Assembly: GCA_030590185.1 (NCBI GenBank)
Contig: JAUUZB010000219.1
Location: forward strand, 1-6,763
DNA length: 6,763 nucleotides
Reading direction: 5' to 3'
Origin: Deltaproteobacteria bacterium
Lineage (GTDB): Bacteria; Myxococcota; XYA12-FULL-58-9; JAUUZB01
In this document: piece after piece, positions 1-5,382 of the stretch
Position numbering within the stretch: position 1 is the first letter of the stretch
How the letters are laid out: each line of letters begins with the position of its first letter
Notes under the pieces: model-generated
Databases searched by the model: none
What the model was told of the DNA's origin: nothing
What the model saw: only the letters and a program-made list of their open reading frames with translations
Program-made: the position numbers and the translations under genes

Positions 1-101
1 GCCCCCCGTGCGGCGAAGCGCTCGGCCATGGCGCGGCCGAGACCGCCGGTGGCTCCGGTGATCACGACCACCCGGTCGTTCAGGTCACGCCTGCGCGCCA
101 T
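1..101 (-). CDS. Short-chain dehydrogenase/reductase (SDR), N-terminal 33 codons, truncated by window edge
   Basis: The first 33 codons of a classical SDR oxidoreductase are present. After a basic start (MARRRDLNDR) comes the first beta strand VVVITG and the dinucleotide-binding motif TGATGGLG (residues 15-22, pattern TGxxxGxG), then the following helix. SDRs use NAD(P)H to oxidise or reduce hydroxyl or keto groups, normally in the cytoplasm. The catalytic Ser/Tyr/Lys part lies outside the window, so substrate and cofactor preference are unknown. The ATG start is supported by GGAGG at 111-115, 9 nt upstream. The gene overlaps the end of the epimerase-like gene by 17 nt in another frame, so it is translated from the same message. 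It is the fifth gene of the minus-strand operon. Confidence 0.85.
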   Translation of the reverse strand, partial: MARRRDLNDRVVVITGATGGLGRAMAERFAARG

Positions 102-1095
102 GACGACGTCCCTCCAAGAAGTAATCGAAGACCTCGCGACTGGTCTTCATTGGGGTGTAGGGGAACTCTGTTTTGAGCCGCTCGTTGGAGAGCACCGGCC
201 GGTAGCGCAGGAAGTTCACCTGCTCCGGTCCGTAGGGGGTGCGGCCGAGGGCCTTCATCACCCGCAGGGCGGTGCGGACCAGGGTCACCGGCAGCGGGAT
301 GAAGGGCTTGCCCATGATCCTGGCCAGCTCCTTCATTGGCAGGGCGCCATCGCCGGCCAGATTGAAGATGCCGGTTTTGTCCTCGAGGATGCCGCGCACG
401 ATGATGGCCGCGACGTCCCGGTCCCAGATCAACACGAAGGGAGTTTTTGCCCCGCGCAGGCCGATCACCATGCGGCCGTCGAAGAGGTTGGTGATCTGAT
501 TGGCGGTGGTGTCGCCGAGCACCGTGCCGGGCCGTAGGATCAGCTGCTCGAGCTCCGGATGCTCATCGCGCCAGCGGGCGAGCATCTCCTCGACCAATCT
601 CTTGTGGTCGGAGTAGGCAAACTCGACGTTGCCGCGGATGGCGTCGGTCTCCGTGAGCCACTCCGGGTTGTCGGCGTAATAGCCGTAGGCGGCGCCGCTG
701 CTGGTGATGATCACCTTGCGGGCCTTGGCCTTCGCGCAGCACTCCAACACGTTCTTCGTGCCGAGCACGTCGACCGAGTACTCGAGCTCCCGGTCCGGAT
801 CGTTGCCCGGGGAGACGATCGCCGCGAGGTGGGCGACCACGTCGATTTCGTAGCGTTCGAGCAGGTCGGCGAGTTTGGGATCGCGCACGTCGGCGACTTC
901 GTAGTCAACGCCGTCGTGGCGGTCCGGCATCGGGATCTCCCGCAGGTCGGTGGCGACCACCCGGCCGATGGCGCGCGGGGCGTCGGGGTCGGGGTTAGCC
1001 TTGAGCTTGGCTAGCTCCTCGATCACGATGCGGCCGATGTAACCGCTAGCGCCGGTGACCAACACCGATACCGGGTTGCCATGTTTGCTGCTCAC
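85..1095 (-). CDS. NAD(P)-dependent epimerase/dehydratase-like extended SDR, 336 aa
   Basis: This is an extended (atypical) SDR of the NAD-dependent epimerase/dehydratase superfamily. Residues 12-21 hold the Rossmann motif LVTGASGYIG. D50 after the second strand is positioned to contact the cofactor ribose. DVADVRD-like residues follow near 68-72, then HLAA at 89-92, the active-site strand IITSSGAAYG at 129-138, and the catalytic pair Y161 and K165 (YSDHK). RPGTVLG at 188-194 is the usual substrate-side motif. Length is normal for the family, which includes sugar epimerases, 3-beta-hydroxysteroid-type and carbonyl reductases; the reaction here cannot be named. The start is GTG at 1095, chosen because AGGAGG lies 7 nt upstream and the fold begins almost at once. 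The GTG overlaps the TGA of the symporter (GTGA), which implies coupled translation. A longer open frame upstream to 1632 is only a shadow of the symporter gene. Confidence 0.9.
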   Translation of the reverse strand: MSSKHGNPVSVLVTGASGYIGRIVIEELAKLKANPDPDAPRAIGRVVATDLREIPMPDRHDGVDYEVADVRDPKLADLLERYEIDVVAHLAAIVSPGNDPDRELEYSVDVLGTKNVLECCAKAKARKVIITSSGAAYGYYADNPEWLTETDAIRGNVEFAYSDHKRLVEEMLARWRDEHPELEQLILRPGTVLGDTTANQITNLFDGRMVIGLRGAKTPFVLIWDRDVAAIIVRGILEDKTGIFNLAGDGALPMKELARIMGKPFIPLPVTLVRTALRVMKALGRTPYGPEQVNFLRYRPVLSNERLKTEFPYTPMKTSREVFDYFLEGRRHGAQA

Positions 1096-2021
1096 GGGGT
1101 CACCTCCTGGGCGGCCTCGGCAATCGGTTGCCGCGACCAGAAGAAGGCCAGGGTGAGGCCGGCGATGATGTGCCAGATCCCCCACCAGGCGACGATGATC
1201 GCCATGCCGCCGAGGCCTTCGAAAAAGTTGAAGACGAGGACCAGGCCGAGGGCCGAGTTTTGGATGCCGACCTCGATCGCCACCGCCCGGCGATCCCGGG
1301 GCGGCAGGCCAGCGAGGCGGCCGGCACCGTAGCCAACGCTGATGGCGAGGGCGTTGTGCACCAGCACCGCGAAGACCACCAAGCCGATGACGTCGAGGAA
1401 GATGGAGAAGTTGGCGGCCAGGGCGCCGACGATGACCAGGATGAAGATCACCACGGTAAGGACCTTGAAGGGTTTGCGGATCCTCTCCACCAGGGCCGGT
1501 TGCCAACGGGCGACCAGCAGGCCGAGCACCAAGGGGATGCCGAGGATGACGAACACGGTGATGAACACGTCCACCGGGCTGAGGCTGACCTCGCGCAGGA
1601 TCAGCTCGGTGTCCGGGTTGAGGCTCCCCCACAGGGTGAGGTTCAGCGGCGTCATGAGGATCGCCGCCACCGTGGAGATGGCGGTCATACTCACCGACAC
1701 CGCCGTGTTGCCCCCCGCCAGGTAGGTCATGAGGTTCGACAGGTTGCCGCCGGGACAGGCGGCGACCAGGATCATGCCGAGGGCGATGGAGGGGGTGAGA
1801 TCCAGCACCAGGGTCAGCACAAAGGTGAAGGCGGGCAGAAAGAGAAACTGGGCGACGAGGCCAATGGCCGGCGCCTTGGGCGCGCGCAGGATGCGAACGA
1901 AGTCATCCAACTTGATGTCGAGGGCGACCCCGAACATCATCAAGCCGATCACCAGATTGATTATGGTCAAGCCGGTGCGGCTGAAGTTGAGCTGGATTTG
2001 GTCGACTGCTGCGGCGTCCAT
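1092..2021 (-). CDS. BASS-family (bile acid:sodium symporter-like) membrane transporter, 309 aa
   Basis: This is a hydrophobic inner-membrane protein of the bile acid:Na+ symporter family (BASS/SBF), with about nine or ten membrane segments starting near residue 15. Family signatures are clear: CPGGNLSNLMTYLAGGNTA starting at C89, followed by a small, Ser/Thr-rich stretch SVSMTAIST (109-117), and EVGIQNSALGL starting at E250. In structurally known members the E and Q of this last motif (here E250 and Q254) and the crossover region contribute to sodium binding. The family imports organic anions with Na+: bile acids, but also pyruvate, pantothenate and other carboxylates, so the name should not be taken as the substrate. 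ATG at 2021 is preferred; it has a G-rich GGGGGGTGA SD-like stretch upstream, and an in-frame GTG at 2030 is an alternative. The position right after a ThDP enzyme gene suggests it supplies that pathway's substrate (inference). Confidence 0.93.
   Translation of the reverse strand: MDAAAVDQIQLNFSRTGLTIINLVIGLMMFGVALDIKLDDFVRILRAPKAPAIGLVAQFLFLPAFTFVLTLVLDLTPSIALGMILVAACPGGNLSNLMTYLAGGNTAVSVSMTAISTVAAILMTPLNLTLWGSLNPDTELILREVSLSPVDVFITVFVILGIPLVLGLLVARWQPALVERIRKPFKVLTVVIFILVIVGALAANFSIFLDVIGLVVFAVLVHNALAISVGYGAGRLAGLPPRDRRAVAIEVGIQNSALGLVLVFNFFEGLGGMAIIVAWWGIWHIIAGLTLAFFWSRQPIAEAAQEVTP
1103..1108 (-). promoter_or_regulatory. Shine-Dalgarno site that sets the GTG start of the epimerase-like gene
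   Basis: On the minus strand AGGAGG lies inside the last codons of the symporter gene, 7 nt before the GTG at 1095. It matches the anti-SD core perfectly and decides the start, since the open frame extends far upstream without a credible start. Confidence 0.8.
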
Positions 2022-2040
2022 GGTGCTCACCCCCCGGTTG

Positions 2041-2067
2041 GGTGGACGCCCTCGCGGGCGCCCCACC
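2041..2067 (-). other. Intercistronic hairpin with a GCGA tetraloop
   Basis: In the 49-nt gap between the ThDP enzyme and symporter genes, the minus-strand RNA can form a long stem. Bases 2056-2060 pair with 2047-2051 (CGCCC with GGGCG), closed by the GNRA-type loop GCGA (2052-2055). The stem continues through a G-U pair and G-C pairs to GGT/ACC at the base, with one bulged G. No U-run follows, so it is not a normal intrinsic terminator. It may mark an mRNA processing or stabilising point, or lower symporter expression relative to the enzyme. Confidence 0.5.
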
Positions 2068-2070
2068 GGA

Positions 2071-3822
2071 TTACTTGCCCTTGGGCTCTTGGTGCATGTC
2101 CTTGAAGTGCAGCAGCGCCGGGGCCCAGAGGTGCTTGTCCGGGTTGACGTCGACGTGGATGACCGAGCATTTGTCAGCGGCTAGGGCGCGCTCGATGGCG
2201 GCAGGCAGCTCGGCGGGATCCGCGACCCGATCGCCGTGGGCACCCATGGCCTGGGCGAGCTTGCCGTAGTCGATCTCGTTGAGGTTGGAGTTGATGGTCT
2301 CGTCGGGGTCGAGCTTCTTCTTGATCATCATCTTGATCGGCTTGAAGGCGATGCTCTGGGTCATCTTGACCATTCCCCACTGCCGGTCGCTGACCACGAG
2401 AAAGATGATCTTGAGGTCGTTGCGTATGGCGGTCTCGACCTCCTGGGGCTGCATGCCAAAGGCGCCGTCACCGATGATGCAGCAGACCTGCTTGTCGGGA
2501 CGGGCGACGGCCGCGCCGAGGGCCTGACCCACGCCGGCGCCGAGGTGGCCCATGTGGTGGGTCGCCAGCACGGTGTTGGTGGTCCGGGCCTGGTAGAAGA
2601 ACTGGCCCCAGACCGAGGTGTTGCCGCCGTCGAAGACCAGCACCGCGTCCTTGTCGAGGATCTTCTGGACGCTGTTGGCCACGTGGGCGGTGAGCATCGG
2701 AGTCTCGCGGTCCTCGAGCTTCTCGTCGAGCTTCTGCCGATTCTTGTCCCGGCTCTGGGCGAGCTTGACGACGGCTTCCTTGCGATCGGCCATCGGCATG
2801 GCACCGCTGAGGGCGTCGAGCTCGATCGCCAGGCGGCGTAGGAAGACCTTGACGTCCGCCTGGATGGCGATGTCGACCGGTCGGACGCGACCGAGCACGT
2901 CTTCATCAATGTCGACCTGGATCATCTTCTGCTCGGAGGGGGACCCCCAGTAGGGCTGCTTGCCCCACCAGTCGGTCTCACCCAGGCGCGAGCCCAGGCA
3001 GAGGATCACGTCGGCGGCGTTGCGCACCTCGTTGGTCGGCTTGACGTGGATCATCGGCCAGGCCAGGTGGGCCGTCTCCGACATGACGCCGCGGGCGCTC
3101 CACGACGAGGTGACCGGCGCGTGCAGGCGCTCGGCGACTGCCTCGAGCTCCTCGAACGCCTGGGCGTGGATGACGCCGCCACCGGCTTGGATGATCGGCA
3201 GCCGGGCGTTGGCGAGGATGTGGGCGGCGCGTTTGACGACCTCCGGGTCGGGGTAGAGCGGCGTGGTGCGGCGGTACTGGTGCGGCTGCCACGGCTCCGG
3301 GGCATCCCCCTTGGTGTTGATCAGGTTCTCCGGCACGTCGAGGTGCACGACGCCGGGCCGGCCCTCGTAGCACTTCTTGAGCGCCTTGCGCATCAGCTCC
3401 GGGATGCGGTCGAAGGTCGGCACCGCCTCGGACCACTTGGCCATCTTGCCGATGACCCCGATCTGGTCAAAGGCCTGAAAGGTGCCGCCGCGGTTCGGGT
3501 AGTGGATGCCGGTGCGCCGGCAGCTGGTGATCAGCAGGACGCGGTGACCCTCGGTGTGCTCCACCGCCACGCCGGACAGGACGTTGGCCACGCCCGGCCC
3601 ATTGCTGGCGATCACCACGCCGATCTTGCCGGTGAGTCTGGCGTAGGCGCCGGCCATGTGGGCGCCGATGGTCTCGTGGCGTGGGGTGATCAGCTCGATC
3701 CCCTCCTCCACCATGCCTGCGCACAACGCTAGGTAGGAGCCGTCGACGATGCCAAAGGCCTTCTCGACGCCCTCGATCTTGAGCATTTTGGCGATGATGT
3801 GTCCGCCGGATTCTTTCCCCAT
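2071..3822 (-). CDS. Thiamine-diphosphate-dependent enzyme, acetolactate synthase-like, 583 aa
   Basis: This is a full-length ThDP enzyme of the acetolactate synthase / benzaldehyde lyase / 2-hydroxyacyl-CoA lyase superfamily. The N-terminal pyrimidine-binding domain (about 1-165) has the cofactor-activating glutamate E50 in PRHETIGAHMAGAYAR, and SNGPG at 73-77. The middle domain spans about 195-335 (IIQAGGG at 210-216; CLGSRLG at 275-281). The PP domain (about 385-560) has FDGGNTSVWG from 397, HMGHLGAG at 423-430, and the metal/diphosphate motif starting GDG at 451-453. Where most relatives end this motif with NN, this protein has S478-D479, followed by RQWGMV. Such enzymes make or break bonds next to a carbonyl, often on 2-keto acids. 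No small regulatory subunit is next to it, and its neighbours are a transporter and SDRs, so a role in valine/isoleucine synthesis is doubtful. ATG at 3822 has AAGGAG 6 nt upstream, overlapping the tetR stop. Confidence 0.92.
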   Translation of the reverse strand: MGKESGGHIIAKMLKIEGVEKAFGIVDGSYLALCAGMVEEGIELITPRHETIGAHMAGAYARLTGKIGVVIASNGPGVANVLSGVAVEHTEGHRVLLITSCRRTGIHYPNRGGTFQAFDQIGVIGKMAKWSEAVPTFDRIPELMRKALKKCYEGRPGVVHLDVPENLINTKGDAPEPWQPHQYRRTTPLYPDPEVVKRAAHILANARLPIIQAGGGVIHAQAFEELEAVAERLHAPVTSSWSARGVMSETAHLAWPMIHVKPTNEVRNAADVILCLGSRLGETDWWGKQPYWGSPSEQKMIQVDIDEDVLGRVRPVDIAIQADVKVFLRRLAIELDALSGAMPMADRKEAVVKLAQSRDKNRQKLDEKLEDRETPMLTAHVANSVQKILDKDAVLVFDGGNTSVWGQFFYQARTTNTVLATHHMGHLGAGVGQALGAAVARPDKQVCCIIGDGAFGMQPQEVETAIRNDLKIIFLVVSDRQWGMVKMTQSIAFKPIKMMIKKKLDPDETINSNLNEIDYGKLAQAMGAHGDRVADPAELPAAIERALAADKCSVIHVDVNPDKHLWAPALLHFKDMHQEPKGK

Positions 3823-3832
3823 GACCTTCTCC

Positions 3833-4501
3833 TTAATAATGCCGGTCGGCCGTTTTCGGCCGCAGGCAGTCTCGGATGAGTTTGATGGCGCGTTCGCGCT
3901 GCTCAGCGATATCTCGATCGGTTAGCTCGCCCTCGATCTCCAGGTACTCCTGCATGCGGATCTTGAAGTGCCGGGTGACCAGGGCGGCGAGGAACATCAC
4001 GTAGGTGTTGTTGATTTGCCAGGCCACCTGACCCACGTCGATGTCAGGGTCGACCAATCCGGCCGCGATCCCCTGGCGAAGGGAGCCCTTGATCCGGTCC
4101 GCCGTGGGCTTTTCGACCTCTGATGATAGCTCCCCGGCGAAGTGCTCGAGGCCAGCAGATGCAATATTCAAGTAAAGGGTGACGTACTCCGGGTGCTCCC
4201 GGGTGAAATCGACCCCGTGACGGAAGACGTGCTCCACCAGCTCATAGATGTTGAGGTCCGTGGATGCGGTTTCCCACACCGCCCGCCGGGATCGCTCCAG
4301 GCCATCCCGGCAAACGTACAGGTAGAGCTCTTCTTTGTTCTTAAAATAGTTGTATATTGAACCTTTTGCGACACCGCACCGCTTGGCCAGGGCGGCCATG
4401 TCGGTCTGAGAGTAGCCCCGCTCGGCGAAAAAGAGTGCGGCTTCTCGTAGGACCCGCTCTTTCTTTTCAGCGGCGATGTTGTTGAGTGTTCCCCTGGGCA
4501 T
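3833..4501 (-). CDS. TetR-family transcriptional regulator, 222 aa, probably autoregulating its operon
   Basis: This is a one-component repressor of the TetR/AcrR family. The N-terminal DNA-binding domain is at about residues 14-62: helix 1 around ILREAALFFAERGY-like residues, then the helix-turn-helix TDMAALAKRCGVAKGSIYNYF and the typical KNKEELY that follows. The remaining residues (about 65-215) form the ligand-binding and dimerisation part, which is not conserved enough to reveal the ligand. Length is normal. The ATG at 4501 has AGGA about 6-7 nt upstream. The gene is first in the minus-strand operon, 10 nt before the ThDP enzyme gene, and lies just behind two palindromes that look like its own operators. 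The simplest reading is a repressor that keeps the operon off until a substrate or intermediate binds. Confidence 0.94.
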   Translation of the reverse strand: MPRGTLNNIAAEKKERVLREAALFFAERGYSQTDMAALAKRCGVAKGSIYNYFKNKEELYLYVCRDGLERSRRAVWETASTDLNIYELVEHVFRHGVDFTREHPEYVTLYLNIASAGLEHFAGELSSEVEKPTADRIKGSLRQGIAAGLVDPDIDVGQVAWQINNTYVMFLAALVTRHFKIRMQEYLEIEGELTDRDIAEQRERAIKLIRDCLRPKTADRHY

Positions 4502-4511
4502 CTTACTTCCT

Positions 4512-4531
4512 ATGACTGTCCGGTCAGTCAG
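4512..4531. promoter_or_regulatory. Putative TetR operator O1 (leader of tetR)
   Basis: The core TGACTGTCCGGTCAGTCA (4513-4530) is an 18-bp palindrome with one mismatched symmetric pair. It shares the half-site TGACTG with O2 and sits in the untranslated leader, just before the tetR ribosome binding site. Palindromes of this size are typical of TetR-family operators. Bound repressor here could act as a roadblock. Confidence 0.75.
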
Positions 4532-4554
4532 CGCTAAACCTTTGTTTTGTGGTG

Positions 4555-4574
4555 ATGACTGACTGGTCAGTCAT
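4555..4574. promoter_or_regulatory. Putative TetR operator O2 (over the transcription start region)
   Basis: ATGACTGACTGGTCAGTCAT has perfect 9-bp arms around a 2-bp centre. Its centre is 43 bp from that of O1, about four helical turns, so two dimers would lie on the same face. It overlaps the end of the predicted -10 box and the expected start point of the minus-strand promoter, a good position for repression. Confidence 0.8.
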
Positions 4575-4602
4575 TACTATTGATCTATCATCGGTCTGTC
4601 AA
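4573..4602 (-). promoter_or_regulatory. Predicted sigma-70-type promoter of the tetR operon
   Basis: On the minus strand a perfect TTGACA -35 box lies at 4602-4597. Seventeen or eighteen bases later come TAGTAA (4579-4574) or AGTAAT (4578-4573), a weak -10 box. The spacer is A+T-rich compared with the surroundings. The start point would fall near 4566, inside O2, giving a leader of about 65 nt that contains O1. Confidence 0.6.
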
Positions 4603-4614
4603 GCAGAAAGGTTG

Positions 4615-4648
4615 CGGGAGAAAGGCTGGGTGGTTGGTCGCGCCAGCC
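4615..4648 (-). terminator. Weak candidate terminator after the DUF6122 gene
   Basis: On the minus strand GGCTGG (4648-4643) can pair with CCAGCC (4629-4624) across a 13-nt loop, followed by TTTCTCC. The position, between the DUF6122 gene and the tetR promoter, suits a terminator. The stem is only 6 bp and the U-run is poor, so this is tentative. Confidence 0.25.
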
Positions 4649-4667
4649 GAAGGTGCCGGGCCGGCGG

Positions 4668-4758
4668 TCGAGATCGGCTGTCTGTGTCAGCCGGCCATGG
4701 CGAGGCAGTCGAGACCGGCTGTCTGTGTCAGCCGGCCATGGCGAGGCAGTCGAGACCG
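4668..4758. repeat. 41-bp tandem repeat, two full copies plus a partial third
   Basis: Two copies (4668-4708 and 4709-4749) differ at one base (T at 4674, C at 4715), and GTCGAGACC begins a third copy at 4750. Read on the minus strand, each unit holds the last codons of the DUF6122 gene (LDCLAMAG), its TGA stop and 3' sequence. Each unit can form a hairpin: CCGGCTG, 7-nt loop, CAGCCGG in the gene-proximal unit (4715-4735), one base pair shorter in the distal unit. The near identity suggests a recent duplication. Confidence 0.9.
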
Positions 4759-5039
4759 TCGATGAGCAGGTGAAGCAGCAGGCCCACGGCGAGCAACCGG
4801 GTCCCGGGCGTCACCACCATTATAATGTAGATGCAAACGGCGACGCCGGAGTGGAGCGGGTGGAAGCCGATGCTGCAACGGCTCGGGTCATAGACCGGGT
4901 TGGCCAGGAGGTGATCGAGGTCGATCAGGTTGGCGGCGAACAGCACGCCCCAAGCCCGGAGCCAATGCCGTCGCCACCCGAGCTTGGCCACCAGGCCGGG
5001 TAGGAGCAGATGGGCGAGCAGGTGCAGGAGGGTGCGCAC
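4728..5039 (-). CDS. DUF6122-type small integral membrane protein, 103 aa
   Basis: This is a small hydrophobic protein that I recognise as resembling the DUF6122 family, whose function is unknown. Visible family-like features are an N-terminal LLHLLAHLLLPG, the acidic/histidine cluster LIDLDHLLANP (D40, D42, H43), the block DPSRCSIGFHPLH (51-63), and a C-terminal LLLHLLIDGLDC with D94, D97 and C98. Three or four membrane segments are likely (about 5-20, 28-46, 65-77, 82-97). Histidines and aspartates inside or near membrane segments suggest a metal site or membrane hydrolase-like activity, but that is speculation. The only start in the open frame that fits is GTG at 5039; no clear SD precedes it. 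The gene lies 13 nt after the zinc-ribbon gene and is probably translated from the same mRNA. Its 3' end has been duplicated in a 41-bp tandem repeat. Confidence 0.75.
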   Translation of the reverse strand: MRTLLHLLAHLLLPGLVAKLGWRRHWLRAWGVLFAANLIDLDHLLANPVYDPSRCSIGFHPLHSGVAVCIYIIMVVTPGTRLLAVGLLLHLLIDGLDCLAMAG

Positions 5040-5052
5040 GGTGTTGCAGCTG

Positions 5053-5295
5053 TCAAACGAGCAGCTCGATCAGAATAGGCACGACCATGGCGAGGACTAC
5101 CAACAGAATGATCAGCGGCACCTTCCAGGCCCACTCACTGACGAACCGCGCGTGACATTGAACGCAGGTCGGCTCGGTGGTGGGTGACATCTGCCCGCAC
5201 TTCGAACAGCGCCGCCGGGCGGCGGTGATGCTGTGCCCGCAGCGGATACAGATCGGCTGGTCGCTGGGGATTTTGCAGAAGGGACATTGCGGCAT
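5053..5295 (-). CDS. Double zinc-ribbon protein with one C-terminal membrane segment, 80 aa
   Basis: Four CxxC pairs are visible: C4/C7, C16/C19, C30/C33 and C44/C47. They form two zinc ribbons (CPFC...CIRC and CSKC...CVQC). A single hydrophobic segment (about 57-78, VPLIILLVVLAMVVPILIELL) follows, so the protein is probably tail-anchored with the zinc ribbons in the cytoplasm. There is no catalytic motif; such proteins usually serve as protein- or nucleic-acid-binding adaptors, and no specific function can be given. The start ATG at 5295 is chosen over the GTG at 5307 because GGAGG lies at 5301-5305, 5 nt upstream of the ATG and overlapping the codons that would follow the GTG. It is divergent from the selenoprotein gene, with 87 bp between the two starts. 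Confidence 0.8.
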   Translation of the reverse strand: MPQCPFCKIPSDQPICIRCGHSITAARRRCSKCGQMSPTTEPTCVQCHARFVSEWAWKVPLIILLVVLAMVVPILIELLV

Positions 5296-5300
5296 CGAAT

Positions 5301-5305
5301 CCTCC
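5301..5305 (-). promoter_or_regulatory. Shine-Dalgarno site that sets the zinc-ribbon start at 5295
   Basis: GGAGG on the minus strand, 5 nt before the ATG, makes this start more likely than the upstream in-frame GTG at 5307. Confidence 0.65.
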
Positions 5306-5344
5306 ACTGGCCGTCGCGGTCTAAGGGCTGACCCCCATCCAGCC

Positions 5345-5375
5345 TTGACAACGCACCCTGACGTCCCAGTTTAAC
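5345..5375 (+). promoter_or_regulatory. Candidate promoter of the selenoprotein gene
   Basis: A perfect TTGACA lies at 5345-5350. The best -10 match is TTTAAC (5370-5375) at a long 19-bp spacing. Transcription would then start about at the GTG codon (5383), giving a leaderless or nearly leaderless message, which would agree with the absence of an SD site. The -10 box is weak. Confidence 0.35.
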
Positions 5376-5382
5376 CGACATC

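Noticed and set aside
1096..1632. N-terminal extension of the epimerase-like gene to a 515-residue protein
   Set aside because: The extra part is Arg/Pro/Gly-rich low-quality sequence out of frame with the symporter gene. A strong ribosome binding site places the start at 1095.
2022..2066. Symporter start at the upstream in-frame codon near 2066
   Set aside because: The added residues are Arg/Pro/Gly-rich and come from the intercistronic hairpin. ATG 2021 gives the usual family length.
1128..2105. Long plus-strand open frame of 325 codons
   Set aside because: It is antisense to the BASS symporter. The product is rich in Asp, Glu, Gly, His and Gln with no domain, a typical shadow in GC-rich DNA.
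4668..4758. CRISPR array
   Set aside because: The units are directly adjacent with no spacers and number only about two. It is a simple tandem duplication.
4549..5003. Plus-strand small open frames through the 41-bp repeats
   Set aside because: They consist of translated repeat units and antisense of the DUF6122 gene, with no ribosome binding site or domain.
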